Below are positions 9,980-20,936 of a stretch of DNA of 64,000 bases, piece by piece. The stretch is from NCBI RefSeq assembly GCF_019263585.2, contig NZ_JADQDF010000001.1:5772501-5836500 (forward strand), written 5' to 3'. The DNA is from Pseudonocardia oceani. Lineage in GTDB: Bacteria > Actinomycetota > Actinomycetes > Mycobacteriales > Pseudonocardiaceae. The notes beneath the pieces are model-generated. The model was given only the letters and a program-made list of their open reading frames with translations, did not search any database and was not told the DNA's origin. Both the position numbers and the translations under genes were made by a program. Within the stretch, counting starts at the first letter, position 1. The number at the start of each line of letters is the position of its first letter.

Positions 9980-11164
9980 ATGAAGTTGTCCGGCCTGCTG
10001 CACCGCACTCGCCCCGAGCTGCCCGGGATCTCCGGGATCGCCCGCGTCGACCGCCGCACCGACGCCCTCCTGCGCCGGGTGAAGGCGGGGGAGATCGCGG
10101 TGCTCGACCAGATCGACCTCGACCGGGCCACCGCCGACGCGCTGGTGGCCGCCGACGTCGCCGCCGTCGTCAACGCCTCGCCGTCGATCTCGGGGCGCTT
10201 CCCCAACCTCGGGCCCGAGGTGCTGGTCGCCGCCGGGATCCCGCTGGTGGACTCCGTCGGCGACGCGGTGCTGCACGCCGTGCGCGACGGCAGCAAGCTG
10301 CGCCTGCTCGACGGCGTGCTCTACCTGGGTGAGATGCAGGTCGGCGAGGGCGTCGAGCAGGACGCCGACTCGGTGGCCGACGCGCTGGTCGAGGCCCGGT
10401 CCGGGCTGACCCACCAGCTCGAGGCGTTCGCCGCCAACACCATCGAGTTCATGCGCCGCGAGCGCGCGCTGCTGCTCGACGGCGCCGGGGTGCCCGAGGT
10501 CGACGTCGAGCTGGCCGGGCGGCAGGTGCTCGTCGTCGCCGCCGGGTACGACCACGTCGCCGACCTCGCGAAGCTGCGCAACTACATCCGCGAGTACCGG
10601 CCCGTGCTCGTCGGCGTCGGGGCGGGCGCCGACGCGCTGCTCGCCGCCGGGCACTCGCCCGCGCTCATCGTCGGCAACCCCGGCGAGGTGTCGAACGAGG
10701 CGCTCACCAGCGGCGCCGACGTCGTCGTCCCCGCCTTCTCCGACGGCCAGGCCCCCGGCCTGCACCGCGTGCAGGACCTCGGCACCGGCGCCGTCACGTT
10801 CCCCAGCTCGGGCAACCCCGAGGACCTCGCACTGCTGCTGGCCGCGCACCACGGGGCGTCGATGGTGGTCACCGTCGGGCTGTCGGCGAGCATGGCGGAG
10901 TTCCTCGACCGCGGTCGTTCGGGCAGCAACGCCTCCACGTTCCTCACCCGCCTGCAGCTCGGCGGGATCCTGGTCGACGGGCGGGTGATCGCGGCGCTCT
11001 ACCGCAGCCGCGTCTCGCTCGGCGCGATCGTGCTGATGATCGCCGCGGCGGTGGTGGCCGTCGTGGCCGCGCTCCTGGTCTCCGACGCGGGGGACGCGGT
11101 GCTCGACGCGATCGTCCAGGCCTGGAACGGCCTCGTCGGCACCGTCCGGGGCTGGTTCGGATGA
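9980..11164 (+). CDS. steA: SteA-like septation/cell-separation protein (Rv1697 family)
   Basis: 394 aa. The N-terminal and central parts are the thiamin-pyrophosphokinase-like fold of this family (NASPSISGRFPNLGPE; VVAAGYDHVADL). One membrane helix lies near the C-terminus (IVLMIAAAVVAVVAALLV), so most of the protein is predicted to be cytoplasmic and tail-anchored. In corynebacteria SteA works with SteB in the RipC-FtsEX cell-separation pathway. It overlaps the next gene (ATGA), supporting one complex. A CACAGT hexamer six bases before the ATG may be a weak -10 for leaderless expression. Confidence 0.87.
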   Translation: MKLSGLLHRTRPELPGISGIARVDRRTDALLRRVKAGEIAVLDQIDLDRATADALVAADVAAVVNASPSISGRFPNLGPEVLVAAGIPLVDSVGDAVLHAVRDGSKLRLLDGVLYLGEMQVGEGVEQDADSVADALVEARSGLTHQLEAFAANTIEFMRRERALLLDGAGVPEVDVELAGRQVLVVAAGYDHVADLAKLRNYIREYRPVLVGVGAGADALLAAGHSPALIVGNPGEVSNEALTSGADVVVPAFSDGQAPGLHRVQDLGTGAVTFPSSGNPEDLALLLAAHHGASMVVTVGLSASMAEFLDRGRSGSNASTFLTRLQLGGILVDGRVIAALYRSRVSLGAIVLMIAAAVVAVVAALLVSDAGDAVLDAIVQAWNGLVGTVRGWFG

Positions 11165-12063
11165 TCTCCCTGCGCTACCACGTGGTCTCGATCGCCGCGG
11201 TGTTCCTCGCGCTGGCCCTGGGTGTCGTCCTGGGGGCGAGCGGGGTCTCCGACCGCCTGCTGTCGGCCGTCTCCGCCCAGCGCGACGATCTCGGCACCCG
11301 GGTGCAGACGCTCACGACCGAGCGGGACGACCTCGCCGCCGCCGCCCGCGCCTCCGACGAGTTCGCCCGCCGCGTCGGCCCCGCCGCCGTCCGCGGCCTG
11401 CTCGACGGGCAGGCCGTCGCGCTCGTCACCGCGGGTGCCGACCCGGCGTCGCGCGACGGGCTCGTCGCGCTGCTCGGGCAGTCCGGTGCGACCGTGAGCG
11501 GGGAGGTCGCGCTCACCGACGCCGTCGGCGACCCGGCCCGCGCCGACCAGCTCCGCGAGCTGACCGCGGGCCTGCTCCCGACCGGGGCCCAGCTCCCCGC
11601 CGCGTCCGACACCGGCAGCCTGCTCGGCGGCCTGCTCGGCGGCGCGCTGCTGGAGGGCGGCGACCCGGCCGCGGTCCTCACCGGCCTCACCACGGCGGGC
11701 TTCGTGGCCGCAGGCGACGTCCCGGCGCCCGCCTCGCTCGTCGTCGTGCTCACCGGCGGGGCCCTGACCGGCATCGACGCCGCCGACGCGGCCGCCGTCG
11801 TCGCCCGCCTGGCCGCGGAGCTCGACCGGCGCGGCGCAGGTGCTGTGCTGGCCGGCACCACGGGCTCGGCCGAGGCCACCGGCGCCGTCGGAGTGGCCCG
11901 CGCGGACTCCACCGTGACCGCCGCGCTCTCCACCGTCGACGACGTGCAGTCGGGCACCGGGCAGGTGTCGACGGTGCTGGCCCTGCGCGAGCAGATGGAC
12001 GGGCGCGCCGGGCGCTACGGGTCGGCCGCGACGGCCGCGGACGGGGCCGCTCCGGTCGCCTGA
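11161..12063 (+). CDS. SteB/MctB family membrane-anchored protein (Rv1698)
   Basis: 300 aa. The N-terminus ISLRYHVVSIAAVFLALALG followed by VVLGASG is a signal anchor; the next 40 residues form a coiled coil (RDDLGTRVQTLTTERDDL). The remainder is an Ala/Gly-rich extracytoplasmic domain. Family members are annotated either as copper transporter MctB or as SteB, the partner of SteA. The overlap with steA makes the SteB role the more direct inference. No metal-binding Cys/His cluster is visible. Confidence 0.82.
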   Translation: MISLRYHVVSIAAVFLALALGVVLGASGVSDRLLSAVSAQRDDLGTRVQTLTTERDDLAAAARASDEFARRVGPAAVRGLLDGQAVALVTAGADPASRDGLVALLGQSGATVSGEVALTDAVGDPARADQLRELTAGLLPTGAQLPAASDTGSLLGGLLGGALLEGGDPAAVLTGLTTAGFVAAGDVPAPASLVVVLTGGALTGIDAADAAAVVARLAAELDRRGAGAVLAGTTGSAEATGAVGVARADSTVTAALSTVDDVQSGTGQVSTVLALREQMDGRAGRYGSAATAADGAAPVA

Positions 12064-12151
12064 GGACGGTCGCGACGGGGGAGCGGGGGACGGGGTGCGC
12101 CGCGTTCGGGTGAGCCGGGCGCCCCGCCGATCGGTCGCGGGGGAACCGCTG

Positions 12152-12157
12152 TAACCT
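12152..12157 (+). promoter_or_regulatory. Putative -10 element for a leaderless pyrG transcript
   Basis: TAACCT matches TANNNT and ends eight bases before the GTG start of pyrG. The sequence just before the GTG has no Shine-Dalgarno. The 102-base gap after the upstream gene makes an independent promoter likely. Confidence 0.55.
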
Positions 12158-12165
12158 GAAAACCC

Positions 12166-13886
<1,721 letters not shown>

Positions 13887-13890
<4 letters not shown>

Positions 13891-14507
13891 GTCGTCACGA
13901 CTTCCCGGTCGAGAGCACCGAGGACGTCTACGCGGGGCGCGTCATGGCGCTGCGCTCGGACCGCGTCGTCATGCCCGGCGGGCGGGTGGCCACACGCGAG
14001 ATCCTGGAGCACCCGGGTGCCGTGGCGGTCGCGGCGCTCGACGCCGACGACCGGCTGATGATGATCCACCAGTACCGGCACGCGGTCGGGCGCCGGCTGT
14101 GGGAGCTGCCGGCGGGCCTGCTCGACGTGCAGGGCGAGGACCCGCTGCTCACCGCGCAGCGCGAGCTGGCCGAGGAGTCCGGGCTCGCGGCCGCGGAGTG
14201 GTCGGTGCTCATCGACGTCGTGCCCTCGCCCGGCTTCTCCGACGAGTCGGTGCGCGTCTACCTGGCCCGCGGCGTCACCGAGGTCGGCCGTCCCGACCTG
14301 GGCGACGACGAGGAGTCCGACCTGACGACACGCTGGGTGTCGATGCCGGTGGCGGTGCGGATGGTGCTCGCGGGCACGATCGTCAACGCCGTCACGGTGG
14401 CGGCGGTCCTCGCGGCGCACGTTCTGGCCGCGGCACCGACGGCCGCGCGTCCCGCGGACGCCCCGTGGACCGACCGGCCGACGCGGTTCGCCGCCCGGAA
14501 GGCCTGA
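13887..14507 (+). CDS. NUDIX hydrolase, ADP-ribose pyrophosphatase type (Rv1700-like)
   Basis: 206 aa, GTG start overlapping the pyrG stop. The NUDIX box reads GLLDVQGEDPLLTAQRELAE then ESGL, with the same one-residue-longer first spacing as mycobacterial Rv1700. WELPAG just before the box is typical of ADP-ribose pyrophosphatases, which hydrolyse ADP-ribose to AMP and ribose 5-phosphate. The last 20 residues are a proline-rich tail. Confidence 0.9.
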
Positions 14508-14517
14508 CGGGAGGGCA

Positions 14518-15012
14518 TCAGGTGCGCAGCGGCCGGCCGTGAGGGTCGGTCGGGTGCCCGGCGAGCAGCACGATGCCGTCGATCCAGGCCCACAGGATCC
14601 CGATGCCGAACACCGACAGCAGCAGCTGGGCCACGCCGATGCCGTGGTGGCCGCTGTAGAAGCGGCCGACGCCGAACGGCAGGACCAGCTGCAGGACGCC
14701 GGCGACGACCTTGTTGCGGTCGGAGAACGGCAGGCCGGTGCGGTGGTCGACGCCGTAGGGGGCGTCGGATGGGCGGTCTACCGGGTAGGGCGAGGGATAG
14801 GACGCCGGGGCCACGGCGGCGGGGGGCCGGGGCAGGTCGGCGAACAGGGCGTCGAGCTCGTCGTCGGTGCGGGCGGAGTACGCGGCGGCGGCGCGCTCGG
14901 CGTACTCGTCGGGATCGAGCCTGCCCGCGGCGAGGTGCTCGCCGAGCTCGGTGACCGCCCACTCGCGCTCGGCGTGACCGACGCGGATGCGCCGGGGTTC
15001 GGGCGTGCTCAC
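14518..15012 (-). CDS. DUF1707 plus TM2-domain membrane protein
   Basis: 164 aa. The N-terminal DUF1707 segment (RIRVGHAEREWAVTELGEHL ... GRLDPDEYAERA) is common in actinobacteria. A Pro-rich linker leads to a TM2 domain of two helices (VVAGVLQLVLPFGVGRFYSG and IGVAQLLLSVFGIGILWAW) joined by the characteristic polar turn, ending with DGIVLL. Function unknown. It lies convergent with the NUDIX gene and divergent from the oxidoreductase gene; it is not in the mycobacterial version of this block. Confidence 0.85.
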   Translation of the reverse strand: MSTPEPRRIRVGHAEREWAVTELGEHLAAGRLDPDEYAERAAAAYSARTDDELDALFADLPRPPAAVAPASYPSPYPVDRPSDAPYGVDHRTGLPFSDRNKVVAGVLQLVLPFGVGRFYSGHHGIGVAQLLLSVFGIGILWAWIDGIVLLAGHPTDPHGRPLRT

Positions 15013-15040
15013 ACCCGCGACGGTACCGGCCCGGACGCTC

Positions 15041-15046
15041 TAGGCT
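15041..15046 (+). promoter_or_regulatory. Putative -10 for a leaderless oxidoreductase transcript
   Basis: TAGGCT matches TANNNT and ends eight bases before the GTG at 15055. This is the same geometry as at pyrG and helps choose the GTG over the ATG three codons later. Confidence 0.5.
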
Positions 15047-15054
15047 CGGCGATC

Positions 15055-16050
15055 GTGACCGGTATGCGATTCGGACTGTTCGTTCCCCAGGGCTGGCGAC
15101 ACGACCTCGTCGGCATCGACCCGAAGGACCAGTGGTCCACGATGAAGGGGCTCGTGCAGCACGCCGACGCGGGCCCGTGGGAGTCGGTGTGGGTCTACGA
15201 CCACTTCCACACCGTGCCCACCCCCACCGACCAGGCCACGCACGAGGCGTGGTCGCTGATGTCGGCGTTCGGCGCCGTCACCGAGCGGGTCCGGCTGGGC
15301 CAGATGTGCACGAGCATGGGCTACCGCAACCCCGCCTACCTGGCGAAGGTCGCGGCCACCGCCGACATCATCTCCGGCGGCCGCATCGAGATGGGCATCG
15401 GCGCGGGCTGGTACGAGCACGAGTGGCGCGCCTACGGCTACGGCTTCCCGTCGGGCCCCGAGCGGCTGCAGATGCTCGACGAGGGCGTGCAGATCATGAA
15501 GCAGGCCTGGGAGACCGGGTCGGCCACGCTCGACGGCAGGCACTACCAGGTCGACGGCGCCATCGTGGAGCCCCGGCCGCTGCAGGAGGGCGGCATCCCG
15601 ATCTGGATCGCGGGCGGCGGCGAGAAGGTGACGCTCAAGATCGCCGCGAAGTACGCGCGGTACACCAACTTCGACGGCACGCTCGAGGGCTTCACGCGCA
15701 AGTCCGACCTGCTCAAGGGCCACTGCGAGACCGTCGGCACCGACTTCGACGCCATCGTCCGCTCGGCCAACTACAACGTGGCCATCGGCAAGGACCAGGC
15801 CGAGGTCGAGCAGCGGATGCAGGACGCCAAGGCGCGGATGCTGCCCCACGTCGGCGAGGAGAAGGCCGAGGGCTCCCTCGGCGCGGTGCGCGGGCTACCC
15901 GCGTGCGGCACGCCCGACCAGATCATCGAGAACCTGACGGCACTCAAGGAGGCCGGCATGACCTACGCGATCCTCAACTTCGCCGAGGCCGCCTACGACC
16001 GGTCGGGGATCGAGCTGTTCGAGCGCGAGGTCATCCCGGCGCTGGCCTGA
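15055..16050 (+). CDS. LLM-class F420-dependent oxidoreductase
   Basis: 331 aa with the luciferase-like TIM-barrel pattern: MRFGLFVPQGW at the start, SVWVYDHFHT, VRLGQMCTSMGYRNPAYLAK, ISGGRIEMGIGAGWYEHEW and IPIWIAGGGEKVTLKIAAKY. These segments are typical of the F420-using LLM group; the substrate cannot be told. It is transcribed alone between DUF1707/TM2 and xerD and interrupts the NUDIX-xerD adjacency seen in mycobacteria. The start may also be the ATG at 15064. Confidence 0.88.
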   Translation: MTGMRFGLFVPQGWRHDLVGIDPKDQWSTMKGLVQHADAGPWESVWVYDHFHTVPTPTDQATHEAWSLMSAFGAVTERVRLGQMCTSMGYRNPAYLAKVAATADIISGGRIEMGIGAGWYEHEWRAYGYGFPSGPERLQMLDEGVQIMKQAWETGSATLDGRHYQVDGAIVEPRPLQEGGIPIWIAGGGEKVTLKIAAKYARYTNFDGTLEGFTRKSDLLKGHCETVGTDFDAIVRSANYNVAIGKDQAEVEQRMQDAKARMLPHVGEEKAEGSLGAVRGLPACGTPDQIIENLTALKEAGMTYAILNFAEAAYDRSGIELFEREVIPALA

Positions 16051-16181
16051 CACCACTGCCGACGGCTCGACGCGCACCCGGCTCCCGGCGGGTGCCGCGC
16101 GCTTCCGCGCGGGCCATCCCGCCTCGTGACACGCAGGCCGCGCGGACCGGGACGGACGGCGGGTAGCGGCATGATGGCGCG

Positions 16182-17096
16182 GTGGGCGTGGCGGTCGGTG
16201 CGGCGGTGGAGGCGTTCCTGCACCACCTGACGGTGGAGCGGGGGAGCGCGGCCAACACCGTGGCGTCCTACACGGCCGACCTGCGGCGCTACACCGCGCA
16301 CCTCGCCGGCCTCGGGACCGAGGACCTCGCCGCCGTGCGCGAGGCCGACGTCAGCGCGTTCGTGGTGGCCCTGCGCAGCGGCCCGAGCCCGCTGGCGGCG
16401 TCGTCGGCGGGGCGGGCGCTGGCCGCCGTGCGGGGGCTGCACAGGTTCGCCGCGCGCGACGGGCTGGTGCCCGAGGACGTCGCCCGCGCCGTCACCCCGC
16501 CCGCGCTGCCCTCGACGCTGCCGCGCGCGCTGGGCGTCGACGAGGTCGACCAGCTGCTCGCGGGCTGCATCGGCGACGGCCCGGTCGCGCTGCGCGACCG
16601 CGCCCTGCTGGAGCTCCTGTACTCCACCGGCGCCCGGATCTCCGAGGCCGTCGGCGTCGACCGCGACGACCTCGACGTCGAGGGGCGCACGGTCCTGCTG
16701 CGGGGCAAGGGCGGCAAGCAGCGGATCGTGCCGGTCGGGCGGCCCGCGCTGGCCGCCGTCGACGCCTACCGGGTGCGGGCGCGCCCGGCGCTGGCCGAGA
16801 AGGGCCGCGGCACGTCCGCGCTGTTCCTCAACGCCCGGGGGGCCCGGCTGTCGCGGCAGAGCGCCTGGCACGCGCTGCGCGGCGCCGCCGAGGTGGCGGG
16901 GCTGACGGCCGACGTCTCCCCGCACACCCTGCGGCACTGCTTCGCCACGCACCTGCTCGCCGGGGGCGCCGACGTCCGCACCGTGCAGGAGCTGCTGGGC
17001 CACGCGTCGGTGACGACGACGCAGATCTACACCCACGTCACCGTCGACGCCCTGCGCGAGGTCTACGCGACCAGCCACCCCCGCGCACTGGCGTGA
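16182..17096 (+). CDS. xerD: Tyrosine recombinase XerD
   Basis: 304 aa, normal length. With XerC it resolves chromosome dimers at dif. The N-terminal SAM-like domain (AVEAFLHHLTVERGSAANTV) precedes the catalytic domain with Arg in YSTGARISEAVG, Lys in LLRGKGGKQR, HxLRH in SPHTLRHCFATH and the nucleophile Tyr in TTTQIYTHV. CATGAT six bases before the GTG could be a weak -10 for leaderless expression. The position after the NUDIX gene is as in mycobacteria, apart from two inserted genes. Confidence 0.94.
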   Translation: MGVAVGAAVEAFLHHLTVERGSAANTVASYTADLRRYTAHLAGLGTEDLAAVREADVSAFVVALRSGPSPLAASSAGRALAAVRGLHRFAARDGLVPEDVARAVTPPALPSTLPRALGVDEVDQLLAGCIGDGPVALRDRALLELLYSTGARISEAVGVDRDDLDVEGRTVLLRGKGGKQRIVPVGRPALAAVDAYRVRARPALAEKGRGTSALFLNARGARLSRQSAWHALRGAAEVAGLTADVSPHTLRHCFATHLLAGGADVRTVQELLGHASVTTTQIYTHVTVDALREVYATSHPRALA

Positions 17097-17107
17097 GCGC
17101 CGGCCGC

Positions 17108-17386
17108 CTACGAGGTGGCGTCGCCGGGCAGCGGGATGCGGGCCAGGTGGTAGTCGCGCAGCACCCGGACCGTGGGGCGGGCGGCGAACAGGACCGACCC
17201 GACGAGGAAGAACCACGTGCCCGGGGTCTGCTGGGACGGGAAGAAGAACAGCACACTGCCGACCACGAACGCCAGGGCGGCGGCGAACTCGACGACCGTG
17301 TAGATCCGCTGGTAGCGGCCGTAGACCTCGCGGTGCTGGGAGCTGGCGGTCGCCGAGCGGGGGTCGAAAACGGCGGTGCGGGTCAT
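17108..17386 (-). CDS. YrhK-domain small membrane protein
   Basis: 92 aa from the ATG preceded by GAGAGGAG (good Shine-Dalgarno). Two hydrophobic helices, TVVEFAAALAFVVGSVLFFF and GTWFFLVGSVLFAARP, carry the repeated GSVLF pattern of YrhK-like proteins and end in a short basic tail. Function unknown. It converges with xerD, with 11 bases between the stops. Confidence 0.75.
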   Translation of the reverse strand: MTRTAVFDPRSATASSQHREVYGRYQRIYTVVEFAAALAFVVGSVLFFFPSQQTPGTWFFLVGSVLFAARPTVRVLRDYHLARIPLPGDATS

Positions 17387-17698
17387 CGTGCTCCTCTCGG
17401 CCCCGGGCGGACACGCGGCCGTCGTCGGGCGGTCCTGGCCGCGGCGGCGTCGGCGCGCCGCTGACCGCCACCCGGGTACCCGCCACGACCGGTCACATCC
17501 CCCGGGGCAGCCGGGGTGACCTGCGCGACACCCACCCGGCGCCGGACGGGCAGCGCCCGGCAACGTCGGTCGCCCGTCGGCTCTGTACAGCCGAAAGACG
17601 GCGGTGACACGGCGGGGCGCGTTGCCGGTCGTCGTCGGCGCCTCCTAGTCTGCGCGGAACGGCCCCCACGGGCCGCCCCGTCACAGAGCGGAGCCCGC
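17387..17698. other. Intergenic region between the YrhK gene and parA, with a parA promoter
   Basis: 312 bases hold two divergent starts. No RNA gene is recognised. The only clear signal is the parA-side promoter listed separately. Overlapping long ORFs on the - strand are composition artefacts. Confidence 0.5.
17622..17651 (+). promoter_or_regulatory. Putative promoter of the parA-scpAB operon
   Basis: TTGCCG at 17622-17627 and TAGTCT at 17646-17651 are separated by 18 bases, close to the housekeeping sigma consensus. The start codon of parA is 47 bases downstream, with GAGCGGAG as the ribosome binding site. Confidence 0.45.
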
Positions 17699-18598
17699 AT
17701 GGACACGCCGCGGCCCTTCGTCCCCGGCCCGGAGCCGCACTACGAGGACGAGCCGGATCCGCAGCAGGAGCCGCTCGACCCGGGGGAGGTACCTCGCGTG
17801 AACGCACCCGAACCGGCCCCGCTGACCCAGCACGGCCCGGCGCGGATCATCGCCGTGGCCAACCAGAAGGGCGGCGTCGGCAAGACGACGTCGACGATCA
17901 ACCTGGGCGCCGCGCTCGCCGAGTACGGACGCAAGGTGCTGCTCGTCGACTTCGACCCCCAGGGCGCGCTGTCGATCGGCCTCGGCGTGCAGGCCCACGA
18001 GCTCGACACGACCGTCTACAACCTGCTGATGGAGCGCGGCGTCGAGGTCGAGGACGTCATCAAGCAGACCGGCGTCGAGGGGCTGGACCTGCTGCCCAGC
18101 AACATCGACCTGTCGGCGGCCGAGGTGCAGCTCGTCACCGAGGTCGGGCGCGAACAGGCGCTGGGCCGGGCCATCAAGCCGGTGCTCGACCGCTACGACG
18201 TCGTCCTCATCGACTGCCAGCCCTCTCTCGGACTGCTCACGATCAACGCCCTGGCCTGCGCCGACGAGATCCTCATCCCGCTGGCGTGCGAGTTCTTCTC
18301 GCTGCGCGGCGTCGCGCTGCTCATGGACACCATCGAGAAGGTGCAGGACCGCCTCAACCCCGAGCTGAAGATCCTCGGGATACTGGCCACGATGTTCGAC
18401 CCGCGCACGCTGCACACCCGCGAGGTGCGCCAGCGGGTGGTGGAGGCGTTCGGCGGGCTCGTGTTCGAGGCGGTGATCAACCGCACCGTCCGGTTCCCGG
18501 AGACCACGGTCGCCGGGGAGCCCATCACGACGTGGGCGCCGCACTCCAACGGCGCCGAGGCGTACCGGATGCTGGCGCGCGAGGTCATCGCCCGGTGA
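17699..18598 (+). CDS. ParA/Soj-family partition ATPase (Rv1708-like)
   Basis: 299 aa. After a 45-residue Pro/Glu-rich N-terminus comes the deviant Walker A NQKGGVGKTTSTINLG, then LLVDFDPQGALSIGLG and Walker B VLIDCQPSLGLLT. It heads a cluster with scpA and scpB, as in mycobacteria where this soj-like gene is separate from the origin-linked parA. A role in chromosome organisation with ScpAB is inferred from this linkage. No parB is next to it. Confidence 0.92.
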   Translation: MDTPRPFVPGPEPHYEDEPDPQQEPLDPGEVPRVNAPEPAPLTQHGPARIIAVANQKGGVGKTTSTINLGAALAEYGRKVLLVDFDPQGALSIGLGVQAHELDTTVYNLLMERGVEVEDVIKQTGVEGLDLLPSNIDLSAAEVQLVTEVGREQALGRAIKPVLDRYDVVLIDCQPSLGLLTINALACADEILIPLACEFFSLRGVALLMDTIEKVQDRLNPELKILGILATMFDPRTLHTREVRQRVVEAFGGLVFEAVINRTVRFPETTVAGEPITTWAPHSNGAEAYRMLAREVIAR

Positions 18599-18674
18599 GC
18601 GAGCGTGCGAGCTCGCCCATCGGACGCAGCGACCGGCGTCGCTCGCCCCGTCGAGCGGAGCGAGGTCGGGGCGA

Positions 18675-19445
18675 ATGACCCTGGTCAGCGACGATGCGGC
18701 GCCGTCGGGTCCGCAGCGGTTCACCGTCCGCCTGCACAACTTCGAGGGCCCGTTCGACCTGCTGCTGCAGCTGATCGGCAAGCACGAGCTCGACATCACC
18801 GAGATGGCGCTGCACCGCGTCACCGACGACTTCATCGCCCACCTGAAGTTCCTGGGCGACGACGCCGACCTCGACGAGACCACCGAGTTCCTCGTCATCG
18901 CGGCCACGCTGCTCGACCTCAAGGCGGCGCGGCTGCTGCCCGACGCCGAGGTCGAGGACGCCGAGGACCTGGCGCTGCTGGAGGCGCGCGACCTGCTGTT
19001 CGCGCGGCTGCTGCAGTACCGGGCGTACAAGGCGGTGGCCTCGCTGTTCGTCGAGCTGGAGCAGGGCGCGGCGCGGCGGTTCCCGCGGTCGGTGGCGCTC
19101 GAGGAGCGGTTCGCGGTGCTGCTGCCCGAGGTGCTGCTCGGCGTCGACGCGGCGACGTTCGCCGACCTCGCCGCCAGCGTGTTCCGGCCCAAGCCGCCGC
19201 CGGAGGGGCCGGGGCTGGGCCACCTGCACCTGCACGAGGTGTCGGTGTCCGAGCACGCCGAGCTGCTGCGCGCGCGGCTGGCCGAGCTGGGCGTCGCCAC
19301 GTTCGCGGTGCTCACGGCCGACTGCGTGGCGCCGATCGAGGTCGTCGCCCGGTTCCTGGCCGTGCTCGACCTGTTCCGCGGGGCCTGCGTCGAGCTGGAC
19401 CAGCCCGAGCCGTTCGGGGAGCTGACGGTGCGGTGGACGCCGTGA
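18675..19445 (+). CDS. scpA: Segregation and condensation protein A
   Basis: 256 aa; the kleisin subunit bridging SMC heads. The family signature FEGPFDLLLQLIGKHELDIT and TEFLVIAATLLDLKAARLLP are in the N-terminal half; the C-terminal winged helix is VVARFLAVLDLFRG ... ELTVRW. ATG is preceded by GAGGTCGGGG. The 76 bases after parA are made of GAGCG/CGCTC repeats able to fold, with no gene. Confidence 0.94.
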   Translation: MTLVSDDAAPSGPQRFTVRLHNFEGPFDLLLQLIGKHELDITEMALHRVTDDFIAHLKFLGDDADLDETTEFLVIAATLLDLKAARLLPDAEVEDAEDLALLEARDLLFARLLQYRAYKAVASLFVELEQGAARRFPRSVALEERFAVLLPEVLLGVDAATFADLAASVFRPKPPPEGPGLGHLHLHEVSVSEHAELLRARLAELGVATFAVLTADCVAPIEVVARFLAVLDLFRGACVELDQPEPFGELTVRWTP

Positions 19446-20041
19446 CGGACCCGGACGCCGCCCAGGAGGCCGGGTCGGGGGAGGCCGGGGAGCTCGTCCT
19501 CGTCGACGACGACGAGCTCGACTCGGCGCTGGAGGCGCTGCTGCTCGTCGTCGACGCCCCGACGGAGGCCGAGTCGCTGGCCCTGGCGCTGGGGCTGCCG
19601 GTCGTGCGAGTGACCGAGGCGCTGGTGCGCCTGGCCCGTGGCTACGCCGACGCGCGGCGCGGCATCGACCTGCGCCACGTCGGTGGCGGTTGGCGCTTCT
19701 ACACCCGCGACGCCTACGCCCCCTACGTCGAGCGGCTGCTGCTCGACGGGCAGCGCGCGAAGCTCACCCGCGCCGCGCTGGAGACCCTCGCGGTGATCGC
19801 CTACCGGCAGCCGGTGACCCGGGCGCGCGTCTCGGCGGTGCGCGGCGTGAACTGCGACGGGGTGCTGCGTACCCTGGTGAGTCGCGGGCTGGTGCAGGAG
19901 GCCGGCATCGACGGCGCGACGCAGGGCACCCTGTTCCGCACCACCGAGCTGTTCCTGGAGCGGCTGGGGCTGTCCTCGGTGGAGGATCTGCCCCCGCTCG
20001 CCCCGCTGCTGCCCGATGTGGACTCGATCGACGACATGTGA
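19442..20041 (+). CDS. scpB: Segregation and condensation protein B
   Basis: 199 aa; GTG overlaps the scpA stop (GTGA). Two winged-helix domains are visible. The ScpB signature TRAALETLAVIAYRQPVTRA then VSAVRGVNCDGVLRTLVSRG lies in the middle. It binds ScpA and SMC. A GTG nine bases upstream is an alternative start. Confidence 0.94.
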   Translation: MTDPDAAQEAGSGEAGELVLVDDDELDSALEALLLVVDAPTEAESLALALGLPVVRVTEALVRLARGYADARRGIDLRHVGGGWRFYTRDAYAPYVERLLLDGQRAKLTRAALETLAVIAYRQPVTRARVSAVRGVNCDGVLRTLVSRGLVQEAGIDGATQGTLFRTTELFLERLGLSSVEDLPPLAPLLPDVDSIDDM

Positions 20042-20050
20042 AGTAGGACC

Positions 20051-20827
20051 GTGAACCCCAGCGAAGACCGTGACGGCGTACGACTGCAGAAGGTGCTGGC
20101 CCAGGCCGGTGTGGCGTCGCGGCGCGCGTCGGAGGAGATGATCGCGCAGGGCCGCGTCAGCGTCGACGGCAAGACCGTCCGCGAGATGGGCAGGCGGATC
20201 GACCCGGCCACCGCGGTCGTGCACGTCGACGGCTCGCGGATCGTGCTCAACGAGGACATGGTGTACCTCGCGCTGAACAAGCCGCGCGGGCTGCTCTCCT
20301 CGATGTCGGACGACCTCGGCCGGCCCAGCGTCGGCGACCTGATCGTCGAGCGCGGCATCATGGCCGAGCACTTCACCGGCGAACCGCGCAACCGCCTGTT
20401 CCACGTCGGCCGGCTCGACGCCGAGACCGAGGGCCTGCTGCTGCTCATGAACGACGGCGACCTCGGCCACCGCCTGATGCACCCCTCCTACGAGGTCGAG
20501 AAGACCTACGTCGCCGAGGTGATGGGGCAGGTCCCGCGCGACCTGGGCAAGCGGCTGCGCTCGGGCGTCGACCTGGAGGACGGGCCGGTCGTGGTCGACT
20601 CGTTCAAGCTCGTCGACTCCACCCCGGGCCGGTCCATGGTGGAGCTGAAGATCCACGAGGGGCGCAAGCACGTGGTGCGGCGCCTGCTCGAGGAGGTCGG
20701 GTTCCCGGTGCAGCGCCTGGTGCGCACGTCCGTCGGCCCGGTTCAGCTGGGCGACCAGCGGCCCGGGCGGTTCCGCGCGCTCACCCGCCGCGAGGTCGGC
20801 GACCTCTACAGCGAGGTCGGTCTGTAG
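20051..20827 (+). CDS. RsuA/RluB-family pseudouridine synthase
   Basis: 258 aa. The S4 domain (RLQKVLAQAGVASRRASEEM) is followed by the synthase domain with VYLALNKPRGLLS and the catalytic Asp in HVGRLDAETEGLLLL; IHEGRKHVVRRLLE is the conserved C-terminal block. Orthologous by position to Rv1711. It is likely to modify 23S rRNA, though RsuA-type 16S specificity cannot be excluded. The GTG start lies nine bases after scpB. Confidence 0.92.
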   Translation: MNPSEDRDGVRLQKVLAQAGVASRRASEEMIAQGRVSVDGKTVREMGRRIDPATAVVHVDGSRIVLNEDMVYLALNKPRGLLSSMSDDLGRPSVGDLIVERGIMAEHFTGEPRNRLFHVGRLDAETEGLLLLMNDGDLGHRLMHPSYEVEKTYVAEVMGQVPRDLGKRLRSGVDLEDGPVVVDSFKLVDSTPGRSMVELKIHEGRKHVVRRLLEEVGFPVQRLVRTSVGPVQLGDQRPGRFRALTRREVGDLYSEVGL

Positions 20828-20936
20828 CCCGCCCGGGGCCGCCGCGCGGCTCCGGGGCATGATGGACAGCTGGTCCGGATCACCGAGAACGGGCCCGTCA
20901 GCGAAGGGGGCCGCGGGGCCCGGGAGGTCGGGGAAC

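Noticed and set aside
18599..18674. GAGCG/CGCTC-rich spacer as a small RNA or CRISPR-like repeat
   Set aside because: The repeats are short, irregular and lack spacers; no CRISPR array was seen anywhere in the window.
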